From contig NZ_CP139087.1 of NCBI RefSeq assembly GCF_038024855.1, forward strand, positions 1-64,000: a DNA stretch of 64,000 bases, in the 5' to 3' direction. This document shows positions 27,724-36,667 of the stretch, piece by piece (the stretch's first letter is position 1; every line of letters starts with the position of its first letter). The stretch is from Methylocella tundrae (GTDB taxonomy: Bacteria; Pseudomonadota; Alphaproteobacteria; Rhizobiales; Beijerinckiaceae). Under the pieces are notes generated by a model, which saw only the letters and a list, made by a program, of their open reading frames with translations, had not been told where the DNA came from and ran no database searches. The translations under genes and the position numbers were made by a program.

Positions 27724-27893
27724 AACGGCGATCATTCAAGAATCCATCGCCGATCTCTTTGATCCGCGCCCGCAACGGCCGCGCCGACAATCCGGCTCGC
27801 CCCGCCGCCTCCCGACATAAGACATCGCGTTCGCGCGAGAGCCGCGCATTCTCACAGGAACCGCTGCCACGACCCCAACCGAAAGGTCCGGCC

Positions 27894-28541
27894 ATGCTCA
27901 CAAATGTCCGCACGCCTTCCCCGATCGCCCCAACGCGATCTCTCAACGCCAGGATCTGGAAACGCGATCCACACGAATACTATGTCGAAGAACACTGGTG
28001 TTCGTCGCGCCTCTTTGACGAAGTTACCTTTGAAGGCTCAATCTATGACCCCGCATGCGGTTCAGGACGAATCGTCCGCAGCGCACGCGCGGCCGGATAC
28101 AAGGCCTATGGCACGGATATCATAAGGCGAAGCAGCGATTGCCGCGACATCTACGACTTCCGCGACCCGTGGCCCCGAGGACGTCCCAAGCCGGACAACA
28201 TAGTGAGCAACCCGCCGTTTAGGATCTCCGAAACATTCGTCGATCTTGCGCTAGACCGCTGTAAGCGGAGGGTCGCGATGATTTTGCCCCACACTTGGCT
28301 GACCGGCGATAAACATTCGCGATGGCTGGAGACGAAACCCCTCCGTCTCGTCCTTATGATGACGCCCCGCCCCTCCATGCCGCCGGGACATATCATAGAA
28401 GCTGGACATAAGCCCAAGGGAGGAAAAAAGGACTTCGACTGGTTCATCTTCGAACCCGACTATCGTGGCGATGCTGCGATTGGCTGGCTCCGCCGGGACG
28501 ACAAGGAGAGACGCTATCCCAACAGTACGGCCGCAACATAG
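27894..28541 (+). CDS. N6-adenine-type DNA methyltransferase
   Basis: 215 residues with SAM motif YDPACGSGRIVRSARAAGY near residue 54 and the catalytic SNPPF near 102. No target-recognition domain is evident, so it resembles the small solitary methyltransferases of phages and plasmids. GAAAGG precedes the ATG; the open frame further upstream lies over the previous gene. Together with the DarB-like protein it could provide a modified-DNA disguise. Confidence 0.8.
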   Translation: MLTNVRTPSPIAPTRSLNARIWKRDPHEYYVEEHWCSSRLFDEVTFEGSIYDPACGSGRIVRSARAAGYKAYGTDIIRRSSDCRDIYDFRDPWPRGRPKPDNIVSNPPFRISETFVDLALDRCKRRVAMILPHTWLTGDKHSRWLETKPLRLVLMMTPRPSMPPGHIIEAGHKPKGGKKDFDWFIFEPDYRGDAAIGWLRRDDKERRYPNSTAAT

Positions 28542-28575
28542 GCATTCGGCCCGGCGAGGGAGAAGGATGAGCACA

Positions 28576-28675
28576 AGCAGCCGACCGCCGCAAAGGGTCG
28601 GATGCCTTCCGGCCGCTACGCTGGGCCGGCCGGATCCTGGCGCAAACGCGCCACCTTTGCCCCGATCGGCCGCCC
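28576..28675 (+). repeat. Family-1 structured element, copy E, ahead of the ParB-like gene
   Basis: GCAAAGG / CCTTTGC outer arms, GGAT..CCGGCC / GGCCGG..GGATCC inner stem with loop CGCTACGCTGG, and the TGGCGC / GCGCCA hairpin. It shares a 32-base identical stretch with copy C. Both copies are followed by a TCTTCAnGAAGAAGAC segment before the next gene. Confidence 0.72.
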
Positions 28676-28735
28676 GCGCTCCTGGAATGGGGTCTTCAGG
28701 AAGAAGACGGGAAAATCACATCCAGGAGCAAGCAA

Positions 28736-30673
28736 ATGGAATTGCGCAAAGTCGATCCCCGCACGCTTAAGTTCGACCCAAATAATCCTCGTAAGACAGC
28801 CCCTGGCGCGCTCGCAGACGATGCTTTGGTGGCAAATATCAAGGCCGTGGGACTCCTTCAGCCTCCCGTCGTGCGCGAAGTGAATGGCGATCTCGAAATC
28901 AAGTACGGAGAACGAAGAGTCCGTGCTGTTCTACGCCTTAATCTCGAAGAAATCCCCGTCATCGTCCTCGATAAAAACGACAATGTTGACGCATTTACTG
29001 AGAAAGAAGTCGGCGCCGGAGATGATCTGCGCGCCTTATCCGAAAATGTCGTCCGCGCGCCAATGAACACTGTCGATCTCTGGCGCAACGTCGAGAAAAT
29101 GACCTCCCAACACTGGACTCAGGAGGCCATTGCTTCCGCGCTCGGCCTAACGGTTCGCGGCATCAAACAATTCCGCCTTTTCACCCGCATCCATCATTCA
29201 ATTCTTGATCAGTTCTCCGCCGGCGATATGCCCAAACTAGAATTGTTGGGCACAATCGCATCCGCGCCTACCGATGAACAGGGATCCGTCTGGAAGCGCT
29301 TCAAGCCCAATAAGGGTCACTCTGCAAACTGGGCGCTCATCGCGCAGCAATTGGTCAAAACGCGCATACTCGCCAGCGTTGCAAAATTCGGCCCCGACGA
29401 GGAAGAGGCTTTCGGCATCGTCTGGCAAGAAGACCTGTTTACGCAAGGCGACCAGGACCCCCGATATACCACCCAGATCGAGGCCTTTTGCGCCGCGCAA
29501 CATGCGTGGCTCGAAACCCACCTTCCGAAGAATGGCGTGCTGCTATCACTCGATGAATTCGGCCATCCCAAACTTCCGCCCAAGGCAGTAGTAATCCACA
29601 CCGCACCGAAAAAAAAGGACGAAAAGTACGGTTTTAGCGTCAATCAGCGCGACGGCACAGTCGAGAAAACCGCATTTCGCCTTGCTCCTCCGAAGCCCGA
29701 AAACCAACACCCCGCCGACTCCCAAGAAAGCGGAGAGTCCTCGCCAGTTACGAAAAAAACCCGCGCTGACATTACCCAAAAAGGCACCGAAATCATCGGC
29801 GACCTTCGCACCGCCGCTCTCGAAAAGGCGCTCCTCGAGAACCCTTTTGACGACGTTACTCTCATCGGCCTCCTCGTTCTCGCCTTTAGCGCGACGAATA
29901 TCAGCATCAGAACTGGCAACTACTCATCCGATGACCGCAATAAGATCCTACAGAGCATCACCGAGGGCGGGCGCCTCACCCAGGATCTCGACATTCTTCG
30001 ACGCGGCGCGCGCGGTATGCTCGCCAGCTTCCTGTCCTCACGCCCAGGGATGAACGACAGCGGCCTCGTTGCGCGCCTTGCCGGCGACGTGATCGGCGCC
30101 GATCAGCACCTGCCAAATATGGCGACCGAGGAATTCCTCAGCTGCCTCTCGAAGGCCGCCGTCGAAAGCGCCGCCGCCAGCGTTAGCGTTTTGCCCCAGC
30201 CCCGCGCCAAAGACACCCGCGCTGCCCTCATCGCTCAGATCGGCGAAAGCGCTTTCATCCATCCCGCTGCTCACTTCCCACTTACCGAGGCCGAACGCGA
30301 AAAATTCGAAAACTCCCTGCGCACCTGCCGATACTACTACGGTGACACCGAAGAGACCGATAACCAAGTTTCGGAGGACGACTACGACGAAAGCGGGTCA
30401 CCCGACGTCGACGGCGACGATGATGCCGACGCCGTCGACCACATCGCGGACGATAGCGCTTCGGACGATCTGAACGACAACGAACATGGCCGCGGCGGAA
30501 ATGACCATGATACCTCGCTGGTCGCTTCGAACGATGACCATGAGGCCTTCGCCGAAGATGGAGATGAACCAAACGAAAACGCGCATCTCTATGCCGCGCG
30601 CGAACGCCTCCACAAAAGCCAATGCCCATCCGAAGCCGCTAGCGCCGCACGCGATCAAATCTCCCCTGCCTGA
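28736..30673 (+). CDS. Large ParB/sulfiredoxin-fold protein
   Basis: 645 residues. The N-terminal 100 residues form a ParB nuclease-like fold (VDPRTLKFDPNNPRKT ... LLQPPVVREVNGDLEIKYG ... ERRVRAVLRL). A helix-turn-helix region (TQEAIASALGLTVRGIKQFR) follows. A long unassigned middle and a strongly acidic tail (about residues 540-610) complete it. The plasmid's own RepB is elsewhere, so this is not the main partition protein; relatives on conjugative elements may regulate or help defend incoming DNA. Ribosome site CAGGAGCAAGCAA. Confidence 0.8.
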   Translation: MELRKVDPRTLKFDPNNPRKTAPGALADDALVANIKAVGLLQPPVVREVNGDLEIKYGERRVRAVLRLNLEEIPVIVLDKNDNVDAFTEKEVGAGDDLRALSENVVRAPMNTVDLWRNVEKMTSQHWTQEAIASALGLTVRGIKQFRLFTRIHHSILDQFSAGDMPKLELLGTIASAPTDEQGSVWKRFKPNKGHSANWALIAQQLVKTRILASVAKFGPDEEEAFGIVWQEDLFTQGDQDPRYTTQIEAFCAAQHAWLETHLPKNGVLLSLDEFGHPKLPPKAVVIHTAPKKKDEKYGFSVNQRDGTVEKTAFRLAPPKPENQHPADSQESGESSPVTKKTRADITQKGTEIIGDLRTAALEKALLENPFDDVTLIGLLVLAFSATNISIRTGNYSSDDRNKILQSITEGGRLTQDLDILRRGARGMLASFLSSRPGMNDSGLVARLAGDVIGADQHLPNMATEEFLSCLSKAAVESAAASVSVLPQPRAKDTRAALIAQIGESAFIHPAAHFPLTEAEREKFENSLRTCRYYYGDTEETDNQVSEDDYDESGSPDVDGDDDADAVDHIADDSASDDLNDNEHGRGGNDHDTSLVASNDDHEAFAEDGDEPNENAHLYAARERLHKSQCPSEAASAARDQISPA

Positions 30674-30750
30674 CCCATCTTCCTCCAAAACAAAGGCGCG
30701 CCCGTTCGCTTTCGGGCGCGCTACGATTCTCCAGCAAACAGGAAACACGC

Positions 30751-30960
30751 ATGATCGACATCGACCAATTGGCTTCTGGAATCGCCACCAATCTTCTCGA
30801 AACATCTGGCCTCCCTGCCGAGGCCAAAGGCCCCATCCAGGACGCCTTTCGACGTGGGCTGCACCTCGGCCTTTCCATCCGACAGCCCAGCTTTGACCGT
30901 CCGACTTCAAATCCCCCACAGCAGCCGAAGGACTTCGACCCATGGACAACGAAGCACTGA
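30751..30960 (+). CDS. Small orphan protein (69 aa)
   Basis: AACAGGAAAC precedes the ATG. A helical N-terminus (IDIDQLASGIATNLLETSG) and a Pro/Gln tail. It overlaps the next gene by 19 bases. Unrecognised. Confidence 0.55.
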   Translation: MIDIDQLASGIATNLLETSGLPAEAKGPIQDAFRRGLHLGLSIRQPSFDRPTSNPPQQPKDFDPWTTKH

Positions 30961-31244
30961 ACCGCCTCATCGCCGCGCGCCGCGCCGACGCCGGGCGAAT
31001 CCACACTGAAATCGTGATCGCCTGCGAGCGCGCGGCGTGCCGCAGCCGCCGCAAGCGCAATCAGCCCAGCGACTGGAACAAATCCGCCTGGCGCCGCTAC
31101 ATTCTTGCCGCCGCGCAGACGCCGCCGCCCTTCCACGCCAGTCTCCGCAAAATCTACGACCAGATCAACGCCCTCGAGCATCTGGCCCAGGATCCCTCAA
31201 CGGACCCTCGCCAGTCGCACTCCATTGCGCAGGCCAGGCCATGA
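30942..31244 (+). CDS. Small basic orphan protein (100 aa)
   Basis: Begins inside the preceding gene and ends in an ATGA overlap with the next. Basic, Arg-rich (RRADAGRIHTEIVIACERAA ... SRRKRNQPSDWNKSAW). It could bind nucleic acid. Unrecognised. Confidence 0.55.
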   Translation: MDNEALNRLIAARRADAGRIHTEIVIACERAACRSRRKRNQPSDWNKSAWRRYILAAAQTPPPFHASLRKIYDQINALEHLAQDPSTDPRQSHSIAQARP

Positions 31245-32224
31245 CGAAATATCGCATCCTCCTCGTTGAAGAACTCGTCCTCAGCGACAGCGCCGAATTC
31301 CTTGTCGAATCCGACACGCCCACCGGCGCCGCCGCCATCCTGATCAAGGCCCGACAGGCAGGTCTCGACGAAGATAGCGACACTGTTCATCTCCCCGATG
31401 GCCAGCGCGCACAAATCACGCCGCAAAACATCGTCGAAAGCCGCCTCTTCTGCGTCCTCCTCGACGACGCCGGCAATCAGATCGTCGAGATTCCAACCGA
31501 CCCCGATCTCCACGCAAAGAAAGCCCCCCAGCCGGTTGCTCCCCGCGCGCCCGACGAAAATGGCGGCGATGCCCAATGGATCTACGACCCGAGAGATTGG
31601 GACTGCACCTATTCCTGGCGCGACCGAGGGCAACTGGCCGAAGCCGCCGACCTCGCCCTCGGCGAAATCCGCGAATTCGCAAGCCTCATCGACGGTCCGC
31701 TCATCCACGCCGCACGCATCCCGACGGCCTTCGACGAGGACGGCCTGCCCGAAGAAGCAGAAGTCCAGTGGTTTCGCTCCCGAAGCGAAGCGCAGACCTC
31801 TCTCGCGGTCGCATGGGGAAAATCCCCCAATTCCGAATACGCCATCCCCTCGTTCTCGCCCTGGGGACCGATCGAAACCGTGCGCTTCATCGCACCGGGC
31901 ATCTACGCCGCCTCGACCCCGAACCATGGCGGCATCCATCTTTCACCTACCCTCAACGCAGATATGCCGGACGACATGCGCTCGGAGAACGGCTGGTACG
32001 AAGAGGACTGCAAATGGTCGTTCGTCGCGCTGAAATATCCCGCACCCTTCCGCGCCCAGACCGGAGTCGATCCGCGGCATCCTTTGCAAACTGCCTATGA
32101 ATGCGCGCTCGAATGCGCCCACCATTGGTATCCCGACATCGTCGCGCTCTTTCTTAATGACGATGCCGCGACACAGACCAACGCCTCAGATCCCTGCGAT
32201 CATCCGCCATCAACACCCGCCTGA
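31241..32224 (+). CDS. DUF7007-like protein (327 aa)
   Basis: The start overlaps the preceding stop. An N-terminal strand-rich region similar in style to DpnD (TKYRILLVEELVLSDS) precedes a C-terminal domain with the pattern SPWGPIETVRFIAPGIYAAS ... PNHGGIHLS, which matches DUF7007 as I remember it. Known only as a domain of plasmid and phage proteins. Function unknown. Confidence 0.62.
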   Translation: MTKYRILLVEELVLSDSAEFLVESDTPTGAAAILIKARQAGLDEDSDTVHLPDGQRAQITPQNIVESRLFCVLLDDAGNQIVEIPTDPDLHAKKAPQPVAPRAPDENGGDAQWIYDPRDWDCTYSWRDRGQLAEAADLALGEIREFASLIDGPLIHAARIPTAFDEDGLPEEAEVQWFRSRSEAQTSLAVAWGKSPNSEYAIPSFSPWGPIETVRFIAPGIYAASTPNHGGIHLSPTLNADMPDDMRSENGWYEEDCKWSFVALKYPAPFRAQTGVDPRHPLQTAYECALECAHHWYPDIVALFLNDDAATQTNASDPCDHPPSTPA

Positions 32225-32383
32225 CTCCCGCGTCTTTTTATTTTTGCGCCACAAGACAAATCCCTCCCCACCCGGCTCCACAAGAACGCGCTTTGCGTTC
32301 CGCGTCGAACGGCGAAACCGCCAAGTTCGCAGACCTATGAGAGACCGCCGTGTCTGCCTATCATGACGTAACGGAGAGACAAA

Positions 32384-32608
32384 ATGAGCCACTTCAACGT
32401 AGTTCTCTTAGACGCCAATGGCTACGATCTCAGCAGTGATCTAGTTGAAGGCCTCACCCCCGCTAAGGAACGCGCTAAATACCTTCTCTCTGATGTTTAC
32501 GCCAGGCATTGTGCAACAACGCATCGCGCCCTCAACACTTATAAGGCTGAAGTGCGGCCAGAAGACTCCAGCGAATGCTTGTACGACTTCTTCCGAGAGG
32601 AGGACTGA
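32384..32608 (+). CDS. Small orphan protein (74 aa)
   Basis: ACGGAGAGACAAA precedes the ATG. Alpha/beta pattern (SHFNVVLLDANGYDLSSD ... KAEVRPEDSSECLYDFF). Unrecognised. Confidence 0.58.
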   Translation: MSHFNVVLLDANGYDLSSDLVEGLTPAKERAKYLLSDVYARHCATTHRALNTYKAEVRPEDSSECLYDFFREED

Positions 32609-32611
32609 GGC

Positions 32612-32719
32612 ATGGGGACGCGCTGTGGCCCCGACCGCGCGCACCGGAAAATCAGCTTCCCTCGCTCTATGGATCACGTCGAAGTTGACGAAGCTTGGAT
32701 TGACGGCGCGACGCGCTGA
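32612..32719 (+). CDS. Possible small protein (35 aa)
   Basis: Short frame three bases after the previous stop (MGTRCGPDRAHRKISFPRSM). The close spacing suggests coupling, but the length gives little evidence of selection. Confidence 0.3.
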   Translation: MGTRCGPDRAHRKISFPRSMDHVEVDEAWIDGATR

Positions 32720-32809
32720 GAGGGTCGCAGCGTTCATGAGTAGCAGCATCCTACGACTAGCCGTCATGGATGAAACCCGGATAAAAATGGTACCTCAAAG
32801 GAGATATTG

Positions 32810-33265
32810 ATGATCCGCCAATACCACGCGCACACCCGCCGCCAGGGCGGCCACAACCCTTATGGCGTCGGCGTCATTTCGATCGGCTCGATCTACTACC
32901 TCCAGGACGACTATTACTGGCGCGACCGATTCCGAGGTAGCCCGACTTGCCGCAACCCCTGGATCGTCGAAGCCTTCCTCAATGGGACACTGGGCGCCTC
33001 CCGCCGAAACCCGACTTCCGGAAAATGGGAGTCCTGTTTCATCAGCGGGCGTTCCGACATGGCCATCGTTCGTTCGCTTCGCGACGGCCGCCGCGCCACC
33101 GTCGCCGTCCGCGTCCTGATCCTTCATGACGATAACGCGCTATGGGCAGAGCCAACGACATACCCCAGCTTGCCTTCGCCCCGCGCCCGCGCCTGCCCGC
33201 CAGCGGCATCCGCCGCTCCGCATCCCTCCGCGCCTCCCGCTGCGCCTGTCTGTGAGGCTGCCTGA
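32810..33265 (+). CDS. Orphan protein (151 aa)
   Basis: AAAGGAG seven bases before the ATG. Aromatic-rich core (IGSIYYLQDDYYWRDRF ... NPWIVEAFLNGTLGASRRN) with a Pro/Ala tail. Unrecognised. It converges on the minus-strand gene at 33269. Confidence 0.62.
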   Translation: MIRQYHAHTRRQGGHNPYGVGVISIGSIYYLQDDYYWRDRFRGSPTCRNPWIVEAFLNGTLGASRRNPTSGKWESCFISGRSDMAIVRSLRDGRRATVAVRVLILHDDNALWAEPTTYPSLPSPRARACPPAASAAPHPSAPPAAPVCEAA

Positions 33266-33268
33266 CCG

Positions 33269-33613
33269 TCACTCCTCGGCATCCAGCTCCCACGAACCAT
33301 TGCCCGCCCCAAGGCGCCGATGGCGACTCTGAACGCTTCTGACCTTGCCTCCAACCCATGCCGACCGAGCCTCCATAAGCTCATCGGACTTCGCGGCCGC
33401 GACGCTCGCCTGAAGCCCCGCCAGCACGCGACTTTGGGCGCCGCCCGATCCGGCTTCCCCCAAAATCACTATTCCAACTCCGGCGATCGCGCCGCCCAAG
33501 GCGATCGCGCCTAAAATCATCGTCGCGATCGACCCGGCCAGCCTCGCGGCGATCCGCCCATACCGCACGCATCCGCGCGCAAGACACCGCCGCGCACCCT
33601 TCTTCACCATCAT
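33269..33613 (-). CDS. Small membrane protein (114 aa)
   Basis: Perfect GGAGG just upstream of tandem ATGs. Basic N-terminus, then one or two hydrophobic spans (LAGSIATMILGAIALGG and AIAGVGIVILGEAG), then a polar C-terminus. It is one of few minus-strand genes in this block. Function unknown. Confidence 0.6.
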   Translation of the reverse strand: MMVKKGARRCLARGCVRYGRIAARLAGSIATMILGAIALGGAIAGVGIVILGEAGSGGAQSRVLAGLQASVAAAKSDELMEARSAWVGGKVRSVQSRHRRLGAGNGSWELDAEE

Positions 33614-33751
33614 AACCTCCAGGCCGGCAAGAACCTTCTCACCGGCCTTCGAGCCTGATCGCGCAAAAAGCGAACGCGAAGGCTCTCATCCACCTTTTTC
33701 ACCGATTGCCCGAACAACTCCCACTCCCCATCGAGGTCAGGATTCCTACTC

Positions 33752-34012
33752 ATGCCCGCAATGAACCTCCGTCAGATCGCCGCCGAAATGAAGAGCTGCT
33801 ACGACCGCGCGCCGTCCGGGCGCGAATGCTTGGCCTGGTGGCATTTCGTGGACGCTTGCCGCCTCCACTATCGCACCGAGCCGCAAAGCGACCGTGCCGA
33901 AAGCTTTTATCCGCCGACATGGTTCGCCGTCGTCTGGCTCGCCGTCGCGAAAGGCGAAAGCCCCGACTATCACCCTGAAACCGGCCAATGGCGCGGCGTT
34001 CCCTGCATCTGA
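33752..34012 (+). CDS. Small orphan protein (86 aa)
   Basis: Soluble aromatic-rich protein (NLRQIAAEMKSCYDRAPSG ... PPTWFAVVWLAVAKGESPD). An inverted repeat (GAGCCT / AGGCTC, near 33650-33682) lies upstream. Unrecognised. Confidence 0.58.
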   Translation: MPAMNLRQIAAEMKSCYDRAPSGRECLAWWHFVDACRLHYRTEPQSDRAESFYPPTWFAVVWLAVAKGESPDYHPETGQWRGVPCI

Positions 34013-34081
34013 CGCTTCGCCGCGCTCTATACCGAGAGCGCCGCGAAGCACCACCACCCACCTTCACAATGGAGAAACCCA

Positions 34082-34405
34082 ATGGCCACCGGCACCATCA
34101 AGACCACCAAAATCGACGAATTGAAGTTCGACGCTAACGGCGCCGTCATCGCCGAATGCTTCACAATCGATTTCGAAAAGACACCCGAGAGGCGCTTCGA
34201 CGAGAAAAATCTCGCCGGCATCGAGCGCGCTCTGGCCGATTTCGCCCGAGATCTCGCGAATGAACCGCATTGCTACCGCCTCCGCGTCCGCCTGGACGCC
34301 GGCGTCCGCGCACCGAACGGCTTCAATCGCCTTTCCAACATGCGCAACAGCTCTCTCAACATGCGGATCAATACCGAGAAAGCGAAAACTAGGGAACACG
34401 CCTGA
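34082..34405 (+). CDS. Orphan protein (107 aa)
   Basis: AATGGAGAAAC precedes the ATG. Beta-rich N-terminus (IKTTKIDELKFDANGAVIAE) and an NRLSNMRNSSLNMRINTEK segment. Its stop overlaps the next start (TGATG). Unrecognised. Confidence 0.6.
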   Translation: MATGTIKTTKIDELKFDANGAVIAECFTIDFEKTPERRFDEKNLAGIERALADFARDLANEPHCYRLRVRLDAGVRAPNGFNRLSNMRNSSLNMRINTEKAKTREHA

Positions 34406-34638
34406 TGACCCGCGCCGCTTTCCTTCAGCACTACGAAGCCCTTCTCGAAAGCAAATATCCCTGGGCCGCCAGCCCTGAAAAACGAGCGGGCTTCATGGTG
34501 AAAATCACGGATACGCTCGATCGCGACAAGGGCGGCGGCCCATGGAATCCTGATGGGCCGACAACTGTCGAGGCGTGGCGCGCCATAGGCGGCCGCGGCA
34601 AGCCCACGATGAAGGCCCTTCGCGCTCTTCCCCATTGA
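34405..34638 (+). CDS. Small orphan protein (77 aa)
   Basis: Coupled by TGATG to the gene before. Helical N-terminus (TRAAFLQHYEALLESKYPW) and a Gly/Pro-rich loop. The composition recalls small DNA-handling proteins. Unrecognised. Confidence 0.58.
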   Translation: MTRAAFLQHYEALLESKYPWAASPEKRAGFMVKITDTLDRDKGGGPWNPDGPTTVEAWRAIGGRGKPTMKALRALPH

Positions 34639-34865
34639 CATTCGACAGATAAGACTTCCCTCGCCAGAAAGAACCCGAGAGGAGGTCCAATGCACCTCTC
34701 CGGGCCCGCTCGGAAGGTGCCCTCCGCCTCGACAGGGCCGTCGGCCGAGGCTAATGAAAGAGAATTGGGGCTTCCGCCGCGATGCGGCCTGTTTTGCGTA
34801 TGACGAAGGCCGCCGGGCTGATAATCAGCGCCGGCGCCCCGCATAAGAAGAACAGATTGACTTCC

Positions 34866-35273
34866 CTACTCGCAGATCACATGCCCCGGAGAAAAGACGC
34901 AGCTGTCGACCGAATCCGGCAGAGGAACCGTCACCGCCTTGTCGGCGTAACGGCACACGATCTTTAGAGGCCGCTGCGCCTTCTTAAGATTGTGCCACCC
35001 TTGCTCTTTCAGCGTTCCGTTTGGGTTCGAAGATTCGCTGTCTGGAGAGATCGTTGGAGGAACCATCACAGACGATCCTTCAATGACAACAAGCGGATCC
35101 TTTTTGATCTTGTCGCCATAAAGCTTCGCGACATTATCCGGCAGTTTTGAATAAGGACCGCCGATAATAGAAATCCCTGGTACTCCCTTATGGCAGGGTT
35201 CTAAGGCGAACGCTGTTCCGGACATTCCGATAAGGAAGAGTCCGACCGCTGATTTAAGCATGCGTAACAACAT
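34866..35273 (-). CDS. Secreted protein, possible immunity partner
   Basis: 135 residues with a signal peptide (MLLRMLKSAVGLFLIGMSGT, cleavage near FALEP). The mature protein (about 110 residues, four cysteines) is periplasmic. AGGGGAG lies nine bases before the ATG at 35273; the frame upstream of it overlaps the previous gene. It directly follows the hydrolase-like gene with a 20-base overlap, the arrangement of an effector and its periplasmic immunity protein. That pairing is inference. Confidence 0.6.
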   Translation of the reverse strand: MLLRMLKSAVGLFLIGMSGTAFALEPCHKGVPGISIIGGPYSKLPDNVAKLYGDKIKKDPLVVIEGSSVMVPPTISPDSESSNPNGTLKEQGWHNLKKAQRPLKIVCRYADKAVTVPLPDSVDSCVFSPGHVICE

Positions 35274-35973
35274 AAAATGCACTCCCCTGCTCACATGAGT
35301 TCGACGTTGTCCAGTTAATGTGCCGAGTCCCCGCCGGAGATCCTGCCCATTGATCTTCGACAAAGATACCTGTTGAGTCCTGCCCGAGGTAAATGGCGGC
35401 ATGAGACTGACCAACAGTATTGGTGTATGTGCCATCAGCGCCGAATGTTGCGATCACCGTGCCGGGCGCCAGGTTCGAATTTCCCTCCACCACGGAGCCG
35501 GGGCTCCAAGTTGAAGTAAGGCCGACATCGGATGTCGCCTGAACCAGAGCGACGCACTGTCCACTGCCAACACTTTGCCCAAGCATGCTGGAATAATCCG
35601 TCGCCACGGTCGCCCCGGCGACACCGCTCCCCGTCCCGCTATATCCCCCCGTCGTACTACTCGTATCCGTCGCGCCTGTAACCGCCCCCGTATCAGTCGT
35701 CCCTCCTTGCGGAAAAGAAAACGACGGGCCGTAAGGCTCCTGAAATGTCGGTTTGACCTGCACTGGCAGGCCTGACGGCATCACTGCTTGAGGATTGCCG
35801 GCAAAGGAGACGCTCAGCCCCGGCCACCATGACAAACCAAGTACGATGGACGACGTCGCCCAAGCGACCCGCCGGCGTCGATCCCTTTTTCGTAAAACCT
35901 CCGCAGATCCGGCGCTTCCGCCAGTCTCAGATCCTTCGCGCTGCCGGGCGCGCGCCCCGAAAATGTTTCGCAA
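35254..35973 (-). CDS. BPSL0067/CHAP-like cysteine hydrolase, TTG start
   Basis: 239 residues from a TTG at 35973 preceded by a near-perfect AAGGAGGTGA; no ATG in the frame is as well placed. A basic N-terminus and hydrophobic segment (AWATSSIVLGLSWWPGL) suggest export or anchoring. A Ser/Thr/Gly-rich linker leads to a domain with GQCVALVQ (candidate nucleophile Cys) and SHAAIYLG (candidate His), then FVEDQW. This matches the BPSL0067 family of NlpC/P60-like folds. It may cut peptidoglycan; no lysis or secretion system is adjacent. Confidence 0.65.
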   Translation of the reverse strand: MRNIFGARARQREGSETGGSAGSAEVLRKRDRRRRVAWATSSIVLGLSWWPGLSVSFAGNPQAVMPSGLPVQVKPTFQEPYGPSFSFPQGGTTDTGAVTGATDTSSTTGGYSGTGSGVAGATVATDYSSMLGQSVGSGQCVALVQATSDVGLTSTWSPGSVVEGNSNLAPGTVIATFGADGTYTNTVGQSHAAIYLGQDSTGIFVEDQWAGSPAGTRHINWTTSNSCEQGSAFYVVTHA

Positions 35974-36085
35974 AACGTCACCTCCTTCAAAGAAGGCCTC
36001 AAATCTTGCGAACCCCGACGCGAACGCGAACTCTCTTTTCGAAGAAAAACGAAAAATCTTCGCCTCGTATTTGATTGCCGCGCCG

Positions 36086-36667
36086 TCAGCGGGCACCGGC
36101 GCTCGGAGCCGCCGCCCCAAAGAACAGTTCGGTCGCCGCTGCCTCGACATCGAACGGACGCCATTCTTCCCCGCACTTCGCCAACCGAATTGCCCGCGCC
36201 GCGCCAAACGCCTCTTGAGTCGCGACATACGCGTCGATCAGAAACTCCGCCGCCTCGGTTGCGCGCCGGTTCGACGCATCCTCAAGCGGCGAAAGCCAAT
36301 AGCCTCCCCTCCCCTGCGCGTTGACGAACGCCTCCGCCGCATCGTCTGAAGCCGCCGCCGCCTTGTGCGCCGCCCGGCACGCCACGACCGCGCGCTCGAC
36401 CAGAGGCTTAAGGAGATCGTCAAGCGCCACCGCCCACTCTTCACGCGAAGCTGGCCATCCACCAGACGCGATCCTCTCAGCCATTCTGCGGTCGGCCTCG
36501 TCTCGAATTCCGCCCGAGGGCTCATCAAGCCCGAACGCCTCCGCCACGAGGCTGATTTCCCGCAAATCGGGCGCAATGTCGCGGAGCAAATCGAGCGATG
36601 GCTTCGCCCGCTGCTCAACCGGAAATCTCACCACGTTGGTCGTGCTAGCCATCAATGCGATCCGCAT
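36086..36667 (-). CDS. Orphan helical protein (193 aa)
   Basis: GGAGG eight bases before the ATG. Soluble helical protein (VVRFPVEQRAKPSLDLLRDI ... WAVALDDLLKPLVERAVVAC). No family is recognised. It heads a three-gene minus-strand group. Confidence 0.62.
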   Translation of the reverse strand: MRIALMASTTNVVRFPVEQRAKPSLDLLRDIAPDLREISLVAEAFGLDEPSGGIRDEADRRMAERIASGGWPASREEWAVALDDLLKPLVERAVVACRAAHKAAAASDDAAEAFVNAQGRGGYWLSPLEDASNRRATEAAEFLIDAYVATQEAFGAARAIRLAKCGEEWRPFDVEAAATELFFGAAAPSAGAR

